From: Spirosoma luteum DSM 19990 | Lineage (GTDB): Bacteria; Bacteroidota; Bacteroidia; Cytophagales; Spirosomataceae | Assembly: GCF_000374065.1 (NCBI RefSeq) | Contig: NZ_KB893250.1 | Span: 1 to 64,000 of the forward strand | Direction of reading: 5' to 3' | DNA length: 64,000 nucleotides | Part shown: piece by piece, positions 9,746 through 20,152 of the stretch | Layout: the number at the start of each line of letters is the position of its first letter | Position numbering within the stretch: position 1 is the stretch's first letter | The notes under the pieces: model-generated | What the model was told of the DNA's origin: nothing | The model's input: the letters and a program-made list of their open reading frames with translations, nothing else | Database searches by the model: none | Program-made: the position numbers and the translations under genes

Positions 9746-10552
9746 ATGACTCAGATTTTTGATTCGGATTCTTTGTGGCTGACAGGCTTACTATTTTTCT
9801 CCGCCATTTTTGGTCGGTATGTCCTGTTTTCGCTGGGATTCTGGTGGTTGTTCAACGTGTCGATGAAACAGCAATTCACCCATCGTGCGGTGCATACGCG
9901 CCCCCGTAAGCCGGGTCAGGACTGGCGTGAGATAGGCTGGTCTGTGCTGACATCGCTCATTTTTACCGGTATGGCGTTGGCTATGATTCAGGCCTATAAT
10001 GCTGGCTACAGCCTGATTTACACCGATTTTGACGCCTATCCCTTGGTGTGGTATCCGTTCAGCATTTTACTGGTCCTGTTTATCCATGAAACCTACTATT
10101 ACTGGCTTCACCGCTGGATGCACCGGCCCGGTGTGTATAAGCTGGTACACAAAACGCACCACGATAGCCTGACTACTTCCCCCTGGACTGCCTTCTCGTT
10201 CCACCCGACGGAAAGTACGTTACAGGCTATTATTATCCCGCTACTGACTTTTGTGATACCCTTGCACCTATCGGCTGTGGGCATCATTTTGTTCATCATG
10301 ACGGTTACGAGTGCCATTAACCACCTTAATACCGAAATATATCCCGCCAATTTCAATAATCACTGGCTGGGGCGATGGCTTATCGGTGCTACCCACCACA
10401 GCCTGCATCACACGCAGTTCCGGTTTAACTACGGACTTTATTTCACCTTCTGGGATAAGTGGATGCATACGGAAAGCCCCGACTTCCACCGGCTGTTTAA
10501 AGAGAAAACGAAAGGAATGAAGTCCGGGTCGCCGGAGCAAGTAGGTGAATGA
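9746..10552 (+). CDS. Sterol desaturase / fatty acid hydroxylase family protein
   Basis: Integral-membrane di-iron oxygenase family. All three histidine clusters are present: HETYYYWLHRWMH, HKTHHD and HHSLHHTQ. Four or so membrane helices precede and separate them. Members hydroxylate or desaturate lipids or carotenoids, and the substrate here cannot be deduced. The gene converges on the polyprenyl synthase. The two 3' ends are near-perfect inverted copies of each other (see the repeat at 10532-10598). Confidence 0.88.
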   Translation: MTQIFDSDSLWLTGLLFFSAIFGRYVLFSLGFWWLFNVSMKQQFTHRAVHTRPRKPGQDWREIGWSVLTSLIFTGMALAMIQAYNAGYSLIYTDFDAYPLVWYPFSILLVLFIHETYYYWLHRWMHRPGVYKLVHKTHHDSLTTSPWTAFSFHPTESTLQAIIIPLLTFVIPLHLSAVGIILFIMTVTSAINHLNTEIYPANFNNHWLGRWLIGATHHSLHHTQFRFNYGLYFTFWDKWMHTESPDFHRLFKEKTKGMKSGSPEQVGE

Positions 10553-10598
10553 TGAATGATTTACAAAAAACTGTTCATCATTCATTTACTTGCTCCGG
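10532..10598. repeat. Inverted duplication joining two convergent 3' ends
   Basis: The 23-bp arms at 10532-10554 and 10576-10598 match at 21 of 23 positions around a 21-nt loop. Each arm includes the last codons and the stop of one of the convergent genes. The hairpin can act as a bidirectional terminator. The GAATGATGAATG core resembles other palindromes in the window, for example 20070-20126. Confidence 0.75.
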
Positions 10599-11560
10599 TC
10601 AATCGTATACTGCACCAATTGGTATAGGGACTGACGATAGGGGGATTCGGGAAATGAGTTGAGCAGCGTCTGCGCTTCGGCAACGTAGCTATTCATGGCT
10701 GCCGTGGCGTATTCGATACCGCCCGATTGCTTCACAAAGGTGATGACCTCGTCTACCTTTTTAGGTTTTTCACTTTCGTTTTTGACGATATTGATGATCC
10801 GTCTTTTTTCCAGAAAACCAGCGTTGTTGAGCGCATAAATGAGCGGGAGCGTCATTTTTTTCTCTTTAATGTCGATACCCAGCGGTTTCCCGATTTCGGC
10901 CGTACCGTAGTCAAACAGGTCGTCTTTAATCTGGAAAGCGATGCCAACTTTCTCCCCAAATACCCGCGCCTGCTCAACCAGCTCTGCTCCAACATCCACT
11001 GAGCGGGCTCCCACCGCGCAGCAGGCGGCAATGAGGGATGCCGTCTTCTGGCGGATTATTTCGTAGTATATATCCTCGGTAATGTCCAATCGCCGGGCTT
11101 TATAGAGCTGGAGTAATTCGCCCTCACTGATCTCCCGAACCGCCCGCGAAACAATTTTAAGCAGTTCGTAGTCCCCATTTTCTACAGAAAGCAGTAATCC
11201 CCTGGACAATAGATAATCGCCTACCAGTACGGCAACTTTATTTTTCCAGAGCGCATTGATGGAGAAAAACCCGCGCCGGTAATTTGACTCATCCACCACG
11301 TCATCGTGAACCAGTGTGGCGGTGTGCAGTAACTCAATCAGTGATGCTCCCCGGTACGTCGCTTCAGTAATCGTTCCGCATACGCCCGCCATCAAAAAAA
11401 CGAACATTGGCCGAAGCTGCTTCCCCTTCCGCTTCACGATGTACTTCATGATCTGATCGAGCAGCATCACATCGCTTTTCATCTGTCCCCGAAACTTCTG
11501 CTCGAATAATTCCATTTCGGCAGCAATAGGGGCCTGTATATCAGCGACGGTGAGGGGCAT
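10586..11560 (-). CDS. Polyprenyl diphosphate synthase
   Basis: Trans-prenyltransferase that extends allylic diphosphates with isopentenyl diphosphate, presumably to make the menaquinone side chain. The first aspartate-rich motif DDVVD is near residue 90 with the preceding HTATLVH. The second, IKDDLFDYG, is near 217. GKPLGIDIKEKKMTLP is also typical. The length of 324 residues fits octaprenyl or solanesyl synthases. Product length is not decided by what I can see. Confidence 0.9.
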   Translation of the reverse strand: MPLTVADIQAPIAAEMELFEQKFRGQMKSDVMLLDQIMKYIVKRKGKQLRPMFVFLMAGVCGTITEATYRGASLIELLHTATLVHDDVVDESNYRRGFFSINALWKNKVAVLVGDYLLSRGLLLSVENGDYELLKIVSRAVREISEGELLQLYKARRLDITEDIYYEIIRQKTASLIAACCAVGARSVDVGAELVEQARVFGEKVGIAFQIKDDLFDYGTAEIGKPLGIDIKEKKMTLPLIYALNNAGFLEKRRIINIVKNESEKPKKVDEVITFVKQSGGIEYATAAMNSYVAEAQTLLNSFPESPYRQSLYQLVQYTIDRSK

Positions 11561-11891
11561 TGGAGAGGGTATGATAAGTAGTCGTACAAGTCATAAGTGG
11601 CAGGAGCCATACGTCGTAAAAGTCAGGAGTAGTGAGAAGCTGGCAAGGGCAATACCGATGCGCCCCCCCAATGATTACTCTACAACTTTCAAGACCTACG
11701 CCTGTATCATTCAGCCTGCCAGCTATTTTTTGGCAATATTAGCAAGGAAACAGCAGACACCGAAAAGCTATTCATAGTGGCACTTACCCTTTCTGATAAC
11801 CCCCCCTGCTGTCAATTCGTTTTGTTTATTCCACGAAAAGCCTCAATTTACCAGCTACTCAGCCAGCGTACACCTTTTGCCATTTCCCTGT
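11561..11891. other. Intergenic stretch without a supportable gene
   Basis: About 330 bases between the divergent polyprenyl synthase and patatin genes. An open frame exists at 11550-11777, but its composition is not protein-like and it overlaps the start of the synthase. No clear hairpin or promoter box was found. Confidence 0.6.
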
Positions 11892-12884
11892 ATGATCGAC
11901 AATCCAATACCTCCCGTTCCGAAAACGGCCAGCATTGCGTCTAAACCCCAATCGTCTGGCTGTGCGCTCGTGCTGGGGGGTGGTTCGCTCAAAGGAGCCT
12001 TTCAGGCGGGAGCCGCTATGGCCCTTTTTGAGTCGGGATTCGTTCCCGATCACCTGTACGGCATCTCCGTAGGCAGTCTCAATGCCACATTTCTGGCTAA
12101 TGAAGCGGCCCGTCAGTATGCCGCTAATGGCCAGATTGACTGGATAAAGGTTGGCAAATATCTAATTGAGTTCTGGATTCGGAATATCACCAGGCCCGAT
12201 GATGTAGCCGTTATCCGGTCGCGGTTCCGCATGGGTTATAATACCCTGATGAGTCGTTTTGATGGGTTATTGGATAATTCACCCATTCATAACTTAATTA
12301 GAAAAAACGTTGATGTTGACGCCCTCAGAGCCGGACCGCTAACCCTAAAGGTAGGTGCCGTTGATATTATTGAGGGCGATATGTACTATGCTGACCTGAA
12401 CGATCCAAATTTTCTGGATTTCGTGTACGCCAGCAGTTCCATTCCCTTCCTGATGCCAGCCATGCAAATTGGGGGGGATCACCGGCAGGCGTTTCTGGAC
12501 GGGGGCCTCCGCGAAGTGGCCCCGCTGCGGGTAGCCATTGAAGATGGCGCAACGGATATTGCCTGCGTAGCCTGCCACGCCAAAAAAATATACAACGAGA
12601 AGTTCAACTACCGCAACCTACTGAACCTGATGGACCGGGTTAAAGATATCACCGTCAATCAGTTGGTCAACAATGACATTGCCTGGGCCGAACGGTTTGC
12701 CGAGCGGGAACAGTTGCATGGACGCGACCTCAAACTGACCATTATCCGACCTACGGAACCCCTTTCTCTCAACCTGATGAAGTTCGACTCCGACGATATT
12801 GGCCGGATGATCGTGCAGGGGTATCAGGCGGGTGTTGTCATGCTAAAAATGAAGAAGACCGCCGATACATCTATTCTAAAATAA
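11892..12884 (+). CDS. Patatin-like phospholipase
   Basis: Serine acyl hydrolase with a Ser-Asp dyad. The oxyanion loop GGGSLKGAFQAG is near residue 30, the nucleophile elbow GISVGS near 60 and the aspartate in FLDGGLRE near 205. There is no export signal, so the protein is probably cytoplasmic or membrane-associated. I prefer the ATG at 11892 to a TTG five codons earlier. The length of about 330 residues is normal for bacterial patatins. Confidence 0.88.
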   Translation: MIDNPIPPVPKTASIASKPQSSGCALVLGGGSLKGAFQAGAAMALFESGFVPDHLYGISVGSLNATFLANEAARQYAANGQIDWIKVGKYLIEFWIRNITRPDDVAVIRSRFRMGYNTLMSRFDGLLDNSPIHNLIRKNVDVDALRAGPLTLKVGAVDIIEGDMYYADLNDPNFLDFVYASSSIPFLMPAMQIGGDHRQAFLDGGLREVAPLRVAIEDGATDIACVACHAKKIYNEKFNYRNLLNLMDRVKDITVNQLVNNDIAWAERFAEREQLHGRDLKLTIIRPTEPLSLNLMKFDSDDIGRMIVQGYQAGVVMLKMKKTADTSILK

Positions 12885-12900
12885 AGGTACCTTGGATACT

Positions 12901-12937
12901 AAAAACGGCCCCTGTCATAAAGACCGGGGCCGTTTTT
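12901..12937. terminator. Bidirectional terminator
   Basis: The stem AAAAACGGCCCC / GGGGCCGTTTTT with a 12-13 nt loop has A- and T-runs on both sides. It lies between the convergent patatin and Oar-like receptor genes. Confidence 0.85.
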
Positions 12938-12959
12938 AGTTGTTAAACTAACTCTTCTT

Positions 12960-15900
12960 TTAATTGAAGATGTAGCGTAGGCCAATCTGCGCCTGATATA
13001 CGTCGTTATTGTTAAGCGAGGCACTTTTCACAAATGAGTCTTTGAGCAGTACGTTCTGACCGCCGATGTTCTGTGTAGCCAACCGGTAGCTTGGCACACC
13101 TGCAGTGCTGGTACTGGCCAAAACCAGTGGGTTAAACGTAGTAGCCAGATTACCTACACCCCACGCGTTGTTGAGCAGGTTACCCACGTTCAGGATGTCA
13201 ACCCGAAACTGGATTGTATTCCGCTTACCCTTAGCACCAACGGCCACGTAGAATTCCTGAATAGCTGTAAAATCGAAACGGGCCAGCCAGGGGAAAGCAC
13301 CACCGTTCCGCTCAGCATACTGACCACGGCGGGTACTCAGGTAATCATTGCCATTGATAAAGGCATCAAAAGCAGCCTGCTGCTGTTCCGGCGAATAAAT
13401 TACTGCGCTGGTACCTGTACCGACAGTAAGCGGGCTAAACGTTAGTTCAGATGCATTTCTTGGTACATAAATCAGGTCATTATTGTTCTGACCATCAGCG
13501 TTCACGTCTTGGTTATACGTGTACGATATTTTACTGCCACTAGCATACGTACCACCCAGCGTGAAGGCCGTTGAGCCACCAAACTTACCACCGTAGTTCA
13601 GCCGGTAATTTACATACCCGTTAATCCGGTGCCGCAGGTCATTGTCAGCGTACGAGGTGGTCAGGTAATTTTGACCATAAGCCGTCGGCACGTTAGCCTG
13701 TACCGTGCTGCCTACAAAAGCAAGGTCACGAGCCTGTCCGTAGGTATAGGAAATTACACCACCAAAATTCCGGGCAACGGGCTTCTCCAGTTTGAACGTA
13801 ACTATGTACGATTCTCCCTTCGTCGTGTTTTTCAATACGAAGGCGTTAGCAATCTGTGGATTAATATAACGGGCAACGTTTTGTGGATTGGTAGGTGTAT
13901 TCCCACCCGTACTGGCAACCCCAAAAGCGGGGAACAACGAGCGGGTATCGGGGCCACTCAGCGTCCGGGTCGGCGCTTTCAGGTTGGCGTCGATATAACG
14001 CAGGGCCTGAAGGTTTTTGTTATAGATAAACTCGACGGTCCCAACAAGGCCAAAAGGTAACCGCTGATCGACAGCAACGTCCGTTTTCCAGATTTGTGGG
14101 TATTTCAAGTTAGGATCTGAGGCATTGATCGTGTAGGGAGGTAGGGTATTGATATTAACCGTCGTCGGATCAAGACGAACAGCAGCCGGTAAAAGGCTCG
14201 GATCGGTTCTGAACGGAATAGCCGTTGTGCTGTTCACGGTAGTCAGGATGGTGTTGACCCCGTTATTGCCCAACTGGTTAGAAACCAACACCTCAGGAAT
14301 ACGGGATACGAAAATACCCGTACCACCGCGAATTTGGGTTGTCTTATCCCCTTTTACATCATAGTTAAAACCAAAACGCGGTGATAATAACAACTTTGGT
14401 TTAGGGAATGCACCGGTAGTGATTTTATAAGGCGCTCCGTTTTCATCATTGAACGTTAAGCCAGCAACAACGGGGTTGTTGAAGGCAACAGCCGTACTGT
14501 TGTCATAATCGAAGATATCACCCCGTAAGCCAAGCGTCAGTTTTAAGTTTGGACTAGCCAGATATTCGTCCTGCACATAAGCACTGTACAGGTTCCGCTT
14601 CAACTGCTGGAGTGGTTCAGCCCCACCGGGCAATAATGAGTAACGAAGATTGTACTTATTCAGAACAACGGGCGACGAAGTAGCTGTTGGATTAGTGATA
14701 GAGGCTAAAGCAGCCTGCTTGAAATCAGCAATCGAATTATACACATACACGCCGTTCGATGACGGGAAGAAGACGTTGTTTGACGTATAATGCTCGAATA
14801 CTACACCGGCCGTGAGCGTATGCTTACCAGCAAAATAGCTAAGGTTATCCGTAATGTTGAAAGTTGAATAGTTCAGCTTGTTATTGGGCGTGAACGGGTC
14901 AAAACCAACAGACGTGTACGTACTACCATCTTTCAGAATATCGATGGTTGGGAACACTTTCGTCCGGTACGTGCGGTCTTCAATCTGTTTGTTATACGTA
15001 CCTACCAAGTTGTTCGAAAACTTGTTGCTGAAGTTAGACGTCAATTCAACGGCTATCGAGCGGGTATTATCCGCAATGATGTAGCCGGTGTTCTGCGCCG
15101 AAAGAGAGAGGTTTTGAAAGATTCGGTTGCCATTACCCGCCGTATTACTACTGTTACTGTTGCTTATCACTTGCCCCGACGATGAATTGTGGTGCGAATA
15201 CCGAACCGAGAGCTTGTTACTTTCATTGATGTTATAATCAAGACGAATCAGCCCCTTAGTACTCTTCACTTCATTGTTGTAGTTATCGATAGCACCCAAA
15301 TCAAACCCGAAGTTGGTTTGCATGAAGCTGCTCAGATCGGTCAGATCAGAAGCCAGAACGCGGGAAATGTTACCGCTTGTTTCTCCCCGATTGGCTACGT
15401 AAGTCAAGGCCGGGTTGCTACTATCAAATTGTTCGGCATTGATGAAAAAGAACAGTTTGTTTTTGATAATTGGACCACCCAAGCGAAAACCGTACGTTTT
15501 CTCATCTACGTTAACCGTACCAATCGACGTACCCGCTGCCGTGTTTCCGACCATGCTTGTATTACGGAAGAGGTGATAGACTGAGCCCGAGAAATCATTG
15601 GTACCAGACCGGGTTACGGCGTTGATGCCAGCACCCGTAAAGCCCGATTGCCGAATATCGAACGGTGCTACGTTTACCTGAATCTGGTCGATAGCATCAA
15701 TCGAAACAGCTGTTGTACCCGTCCGGCCACCGGCCAGTGCCGAGTTACCCAGACCAAAGCCATTATTGAATGTTGCTCCATCAATAGTGAAATTGTTGAA
15801 ACGAGCATCCTGACCAGCAAACGACTGGCCATTCCCGTAAGGGTTATACTTCGTAATGTCAGTCAGGGTACGGCTGATAGTTGGAATGGTATTGACAGCT

Positions 15901-16352
15901 TCCCGATTGAACGAAGAGGCTGCGCCCGTACGGTCTGAACTAATCAGTTCGCTCCGGTTTCCTGATATGACTACTTCGCTCAGGTTCGTACCTTCTTCAT
16001 CAAGTTTGAAGTTGTTGTTGGCCGTTGTTCCCAAAGCAGCAAAGACGTTCTCCTGAATCCTCTCCTTGAAACCAACGTACGATACGGTAATTGTGTAGGG
16101 TCCACCAACCCGAACATTAGGCATGTTGTAAATACCCGCCGTATTGGTTACAGCACCGTACCGAGTACCTGATGGGGTATGAACGGCGACTACGGTAGCA
16201 CCGGGCAGACCATCCCCTTTTTTGTCGGTTACAAACCCATTGATGGCAGACGAGGTTACCTGAGCCATAGCTCCGCTCCCACTGAGCAAAGCCAGAATCA
16301 TACCGCCGACCAGCACCAGGGCTACCCGAAATTGCAGTAGTTTTTTAGACAT
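12960..16352 (-). CDS. Oar-like TonB-dependent outer-membrane receptor
   Basis: A protein of 1130 residues with a signal peptide ending near SGSGAMAQ. A carboxypeptidase-regulatory-like domain follows ([18 protein letters not shown], about residues 38-115), then a plug domain with [17 protein letters not shown] and [10 protein letters not shown], and a long asparagine- and tyrosine-rich beta barrel ending in an aromatic strand, GLRYIFN. Oar-type proteins take up or export peptides or large substrates through the outer membrane. The ligand is unknown and no SusD partner is adjacent, which argues against a polysaccharide-utilisation locus. The barrel is coded monocistronically between two well-separated neighbours. 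Confidence 0.88.
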   Translation of the reverse strand: MSKKLLQFRVALVLVGGMILALLSGSGAMAQVTSSAINGFVTDKKGDGLPGATVVAVHTPSGTRYGAVTNTAGIYNMPNVRVGGPYTITVSYVGFKERIQENVFAALGTTANNNFKLDEEGTNLSEVVISGNRSELISSDRTGAASSFNREAVNTIPTISRTLTDITKYNPYGNGQSFAGQDARFNNFTIDGATFNNGFGLGNSALAGGRTGTTAVSIDAIDQIQVNVAPFDIRQSGFTGAGINAVTRSGTNDFSGSVYHLFRNTSMVGNTAAGTSIGTVNVDEKTYGFRLGGPIIKNKLFFFINAEQFDSSNPALTYVANRGETSGNISRVLASDLTDLSSFMQTNFGFDLGAIDNYNNEVKSTKGLIRLDYNINESNKLSVRYSHHNSSSGQVISNSNSSNTAGNGNRIFQNLSLSAQNTGYIIADNTRSIAVELTSNFSNKFSNNLVGTYNKQIEDRTYRTKVFPTIDILKDGSTYTSVGFDPFTPNNKLNYSTFNITDNLSYFAGKHTLTAGVVFEHYTSNNVFFPSSNGVYVYNSIADFKQAALASITNPTATSSPVVLNKYNLRYSLLPGGAEPLQQLKRNLYSAYVQDEYLASPNLKLTLGLRGDIFDYDNSTAVAFNNPVVAGLTFNDENGAPYKITTGAFPKPKLLLSPRFGFNYDVKGDKTTQIRGGTGIFVSRIPEVLVSNQLGNNGVNTILTTVNSTTAIPFRTDPSLLPAAVRLDPTTVNINTLPPYTINASDPNLKYPQIWKTDVAVDQRLPFGLVGTVEFIYNKNLQALRYIDANLKAPTRTLSGPDTRSLFPAFGVASTGGNTPTNPQNVARYINPQIANAFVLKNTTKGESYIVTFKLEKPVARNFGGVISYTYGQARDLAFVGSTVQANVPTAYGQNYLTTSYADNDLRHRINGYVNYRLNYGGKFGGSTAFTLGGTYASGSKISYTYNQDVNADGQNNNDLIYVPRNASELTFSPLTVGTGTSAVIYSPEQQQAAFDAFINGNDYLSTRRGQYAERNGGAFPWLARFDFTAIQEFYVAVGAKGKRNTIQFRVDILNVGNLLNNAWGVGNLATTFNPLVLASTSTAGVPSYRLATQNIGGQNVLLKDSFVKSASLNNNDVYQAQIGLRYIFN

Positions 16353-16678
16353 AGAAGTGTTTGTTTTGTTAGTAGTTTGAAGGGGTAAGCTTAAGTAGTC
16401 AGCTTATCCATTCAGGTGCAAAGATGCTCTTTTTTTTTGATGACGTAAAAGAGATTATCTCAAGAAAGTACTACTATACACAGTTTATTGAAACTTTACC
16501 TTAGAATAGTTTTATTTAAGGCGGTCTACTTCCTGCCAATCTGTATTATCAAATTATTAGCAACACAGTATCACGTAGATAACTTCCGCCCGTTAGAGAA
16601 TCATTAATTATTTTCAAGTGTACTTATACGAGGGAATGACCATCCATTTACCTTTTTCGCTCTTAGTTTTATCCTGTT
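16353..16678. promoter_or_regulatory. Divergent promoter region of the receptor and selD
   Basis: No gene. On the minus strand GCATCTTTG at 16419-16427 resembles the -7 boxes found elsewhere in the window and lies about 67 bp ahead of the receptor start. A small palindrome GAGATTATCTC is present near 16450. No selD promoter could be assigned with confidence. Confidence 0.4.
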
Positions 16679-17731
16679 ATGACAGCAACTGAATCCGTTT
16701 CCTATAAACTCACTCAATACAGTCATGGCGCGGGCTGTGGCTGCAAGATTTCGCCGAAAATACTGGATCAGATTCTGCACAGCAACGCCACCGGTTCTCA
16801 GCCTGCCTATCCGAGTCTACTGGTCGGCAACGACTCCCGCGATGATGCCGCCGTTCTGGACCTGGGCAATGGGGAAGCCATTATCAGTACCACCGATTTT
16901 TTCATGCCCATCGTGGATGATGCCTTCGACTTTGGCCGTATTGCCTCCGCCAACGCCATCAGTGACGTGTACGCAATGGGGGGAGAACCCATTATGGCGA
17001 TAGCTATTCTGGGCTGGCCGGTAGATAAATTACCCCCCCACGTAGCCGGACAGGTGATGGAAGGGGCACGTTCTATTTGTCGGGAAGCTGGCATTCCCGT
17101 GGCGGGTGGGCACAGTATCGACACAGTAGAACCCATTTTTGGCCTGGCCGTGACGGGCAAAGTACGCATCGACCACCTCAAACAGAACAACACCGCAACC
17201 GAGGGTTGTAAACTATACCTGACCAAACCACTGGGTGTGGGTATCCTGACAACCGCTCAGAAGAAAGGCATCCTCAAACCCGAACATGCCAACACGGCAC
17301 CCGCTCAGATGGCGCAACTCAACAGGTTTGGGGCTACCCTGGGCAGGTTGCCTTACGTGAGAGCCCTGACCGATGTAACGGGTTTTGGTTTGCTAGGCCA
17401 CCTGGTTGAAATGGCCGAAGGGTCGGGACTCAGTGCTATCGTTGAATTTGATGCGGTACCCAAACTACCCATGGTGGATGAGTATCTGGCTCAGAAAAGT
17501 TTTCCGGGCGGCACCGTCCGCAACTGGGACAGTTACGGCCACAAAATCAGTGAACTGGAAGAACGACAGAAATATATACTCGCCGATCCGCAAACCTCGG
17601 GCGGCCTGCTCATTGCCGTTGAGTCGAGAGACACTGAAGAATTCGAACGCGTAGCTACCGAAAACGGGCTGAGCCTCCAATCGTTTGGCGAACTGGTGAA
17701 AAAGCAGGATAACGTAGTATACGTAAAATAA
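16679..17731 (+). CDS. selD: Selenide, water dikinase
   Basis: Makes selenophosphate from selenide and ATP. The active-site segment [13 protein letters not shown] carries Cys20 (the Cys/Sec position) and Cys22. DDAAVLDLG, the aspartates that bind Mg-[13 protein letters not shown] and the glycine-rich linker are all present. The length of 350 residues is typical. No selA/selB or tRNA-Sec is seen in the window, so the product may feed 2-selenouridine tRNA modification (MnmH) encoded elsewhere. That is inference. It heads a run of seven plus-strand genes. Confidence 0.95.
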   Translation: MTATESVSYKLTQYSHGAGCGCKISPKILDQILHSNATGSQPAYPSLLVGNDSRDDAAVLDLGNGEAIISTTDFFMPIVDDAFDFGRIASANAISDVYAMGGEPIMAIAILGWPVDKLPPHVAGQVMEGARSICREAGIPVAGGHSIDTVEPIFGLAVTGKVRIDHLKQNNTATEGCKLYLTKPLGVGILTTAQKKGILKPEHANTAPAQMAQLNRFGATLGRLPYVRALTDVTGFGLLGHLVEMAEGSGLSAIVEFDAVPKLPMVDEYLAQKSFPGGTVRNWDSYGHKISELEERQKYILADPQTSGGLLIAVESRDTEEFERVATENGLSLQSFGELVKKQDNVVYVK

Positions 17732-17780
17732 AGAGCGATTGCGCTGAATTTTCACCTTTTTGCTCTTTCGCTCTTTAAAA

Positions 17781-18551
17781 ATGAAATTATATTTTCGTCA
17801 AATTGGGGAGACCGGTCCGGTCCTTGTCATTCTTCATGGCATTTTTGGTTCTTCGGACAATTGGTTAACCATCAGCAAAACCATTGCGGCTCAGGGGTAC
17901 CGCATCTTCGCAGTTGATCAGCGGAATCACGGACAATCGCCCCGGGGTGATGACCAGGATTACCAGAGTATGGCCGCCGACCTGCGTGAATTCCTCATTG
18001 AACACAACCTGGAAAAACCAGTATTAATTGGTCACTCGATGGGTGGCAAAACGGTGATGCAGTATGCAATGACCTATCCGGGCACGTTTGCCAAACTGGT
18101 TGTGGTCGATATTGCCCCCAAGTTTTACCCGATCCATCATGCCGAGCTTGTCCGGGGTTTGAACTCCATTGACCTGGCAGCCATTAAAAGTCGGGGTGAT
18201 GCCGATGCCGCTCTCACCGCCTTCGAACCCTCCCTGACGGTGCGGCAGTTTTTACTCAAGAACCTGTACCGAAACGAAGAAGGCAACTTTGCCTGGCGAC
18301 TGAACCTCCCCGTTATCGAGCGCGAACTGCATGGCGTAGGCGGAGAACTGACCAATCCCCAAATCGTGACCGAGCCAACGTTATTTATCCGGGGTAGTGA
18401 GTCGCCCTATATTCTGGATGAGGACATACCGGCCATCAGGCAAATTTTCTCCCATGTCCGGATTGAGACCATTCAGGGTGCCGGTCACTGGATACAGGCC
18501 GAGAAGCCCGCCGAGTTTGTGGAGGTGCTCCTCAACTTTATTAGCAGTTAG
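17781..18551 (+). CDS. Alpha/beta hydrolase (YbfF-like esterase)
   Basis: An esterase of about 256 residues. HGIFGSSDNW forms the oxyanion region, GHSMGG near residue 90 carries the nucleophilic serine and GAGHWIQ near the C-terminus carries the histidine. The ATG at 17781 is preferred to a TTG seven codons earlier, which falls inside a hairpin of AAAGAGCGA / TCGCTCTTT at about 17729-17777. The substrate is unknown. The gene lies 50 bp after selD on the same strand. Confidence 0.85.
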   Translation: MKLYFRQIGETGPVLVILHGIFGSSDNWLTISKTIAAQGYRIFAVDQRNHGQSPRGDDQDYQSMAADLREFLIEHNLEKPVLIGHSMGGKTVMQYAMTYPGTFAKLVVVDIAPKFYPIHHAELVRGLNSIDLAAIKSRGDADAALTAFEPSLTVRQFLLKNLYRNEEGNFAWRLNLPVIERELHGVGGELTNPQIVTEPTLFIRGSESPYILDEDIPAIRQIFSHVRIETIQGAGHWIQAEKPAEFVEVLLNFISS

Positions 18552-18638
18552 TTTTGTCATGCTGACGAAGGAAGCATCTTCGGTAAAAGAAATAGTATTT
18601 GCTCACCCGAAGATGCTTCCTTCGTCAGCATGACAAAA
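18552..18638. repeat. 32-bp perfect inverted repeat abutting a start codon
   Basis: Arms 18552-18583 and 18607-18638 are exact reverse complements around a 23-nt spacer. The outer bases read TTTTGTCATGCTGACGAAGG. The right arm ends one base before the ATG of the next gene at 18640. A second member of the same family lies at 45356-45435. This looks like a small non-autonomous palindromic element. Confidence 0.85.
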
Positions 18639-18639
18639 T

Positions 18640-19341
18640 ATGCCTACTCTTTACCTCATCCCTACCCTGCTGGCCGACGATACGGCGGATTTCGTTTTAC
18701 CACCCACCATTCGGGACGTTATTGAAAAAACGGACACCTATTTCGTGGAAAATGTACGGTCGGCCCGGCGGTTTATCACGGGCCTGAAAACGAGCCGGAT
18801 CATCGACGAAACCACGTTTTTCGACCTCGACAAAGATACGCCCCCCGCCGATACACGCCGTCAGATTCAGGCAACTATGGAGCAAAGAAAAAATGCGGGT
18901 GTGCTGTCCGAAGCGGGCTGCCCCGGCGTGGCGGATCCCGGTGCCGTTGTGGTTAGCATGGCGCATTCGCTGGGCTGGCGGGTAGAACCGATGGTGGGAC
19001 CATCCTCCATTTTATTGGCCCTGATGGCATCGGGCATGAGCGGGCAGTCGTTTGTTTTTCACGGCTACCTGCCCATCGAACGGCAGGACCGCGCCCGCGC
19101 CATACGAAACCTCGAAAAAGAAGCGCAGCAACGTATACAGACGCAGATTTTCATGGAGACGCCTTACCGGAATGATGCGCTGTTTGCCGATGTCCTGGCC
19201 AACTGCCAGGCAAACACCCGCCTGTGCGTGGCCTGCAACGTGACCGCCCCCGATGCGTTTGTCCGCACCCTGACTGTTAAGGAATGGAAATCGGCTGTTC
19301 CCGATTTACGCAAAAAACCAACGGTATTTCTACTTTTGTAA
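18640..19341 (+). CDS. RsmI-like tetrapyrrole-methylase-fold SAM methyltransferase
   Basis: A 233-residue protein of the SAM methyltransferase fold shared by RsmI and the cobalamin methylases. Typical blocks are LYLIPTLL at the start, VLSEAGCPGVADPGA near residue 85, VGPSSILLALMASGMSG near 120 and FMETPYRN near 170. RsmI itself 2'-O-methylates C1402 of 16S rRNA. This short variant is common in Bacteroidota beside or instead of canonical RsmI, and its target is not proved. The palindromic repeat immediately before the start leaves no room for a normal ribosome-binding site. Confidence 0.8.
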   Translation: MPTLYLIPTLLADDTADFVLPPTIRDVIEKTDTYFVENVRSARRFITGLKTSRIIDETTFFDLDKDTPPADTRRQIQATMEQRKNAGVLSEAGCPGVADPGAVVVSMAHSLGWRVEPMVGPSSILLALMASGMSGQSFVFHGYLPIERQDRARAIRNLEKEAQQRIQTQIFMETPYRNDALFADVLANCQANTRLCVACNVTAPDAFVRTLTVKEWKSAVPDLRKKPTVFLLL

Positions 19342-19435
19342 GTCAGTTGGTCAGTCAGCTGGTCACATACTCCCTAACCGATCAAATCACCGACTGGCCA
19401 ACTAAACAACTGACTACCCAACTCACCTGGTGTCT

Positions 19436-20071
19436 ATGATTCAATCGTTCACGTTCTCGCCCTTTCAGGAAAACACGTACGTTGTTGCCGATGACACTAC
19501 GGGTGAAGCGGTCATTATCGATCCCGGCTGTTATGACCAGGCCGAGAAAGTGACGCTGAGTACATTCATTACGGACCATAAACTCAGCGTTAAGTACCTG
19601 TTGCTCACCCATGCTCACCTCGATCATGTGTTTGGTGTAGCTTACGTGAAGCGAACATTCGGGGTTAAAGCATACCTCCATCCGTTGGATAATGTTATTT
19701 ACGACGATGTGCCCACGCGCTGCGCGCTGTACGGATTACGCGGGTACGAACCATCTGAAATTGACGAACCCCTGAAAGAAGGTGAGTCGATACGCTTCGG
19801 CAATACTGTTCTGGATGTCATCTTTGTACCGGGCCATGCGCCGGGTCATGTAGCGTTTGTCAATCATGCCGACCGCTACGTTATTGGGGGTGATGTGCTG
19901 TTCAATGGGAGCGTTGGGCGAACCGATTTCCCTTTTTGTAGCCACGAAGCCCTGCTGAACAGCATAAGGACCCAATTCTTTACCCTTCCTGATGATTACG
20001 TTGTTTATCCCGGTCACATGGAACCAACCACTATTGGAAAAGAGAAAAAGACAAACCCGTTTTTAAACTAA
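19436..20071 (+). CDS. Metallo-beta-lactamase-fold hydrolase (glyoxalase II-like)
   Basis: A protein of about 211 residues with the zinc motif THAHLDHVFG near residue 60, the further histidine in PGHAPGHVAF near 135, the bridging aspartate in IGGDVLF and a final histidine in YPGHMEPT. This set matches the small glyoxalase II-like group, which hydrolyses thioesters. It lacks the C-terminal substrate domain of true GloB, so the substrate is open. The ATG at 19436 is preferred to a GTG two codons earlier. The next gene is separated by a perfect 16-bp hairpin. Confidence 0.85.
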   Translation: MIQSFTFSPFQENTYVVADDTTGEAVIIDPGCYDQAEKVTLSTFITDHKLSVKYLLLTHAHLDHVFGVAYVKRTFGVKAYLHPLDNVIYDDVPTRCALYGLRGYEPSEIDEPLKEGESIRFGNTVLDVIFVPGHAPGHVAFVNHADRYVIGGDVLFNGSVGRTDFPFCSHEALLNSIRTQFFTLPDDYVVYPGHMEPTTIGKEKKTNPFLN

Positions 20072-20126
20072 TGATGAATGATAAATAACGCTGACACGTA
20101 TCATTTAAACTTTATCATTCATCATT
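20070..20126. terminator. 16-bp perfect inverted repeat downstream of the MBL hydrolase
   Basis: AATGATGAATGATAAA at 20070-20085 pairs exactly with TTTATCATTCATCATT at 20111-20126. It is AT-rich and lies between two co-directional genes. It resembles the GAATGATGAATG arms at 10532-10598. Confidence 0.6.
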
Positions 20127-20152
20127 CATAACTTATCATACACGACTAAGAA

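Noticed and set aside
16679..17731. Selenoprotein form of SelD
   Set aside because: The active-site codon in GAGCGC is an ordinary cysteine codon, with no in-frame TGA.
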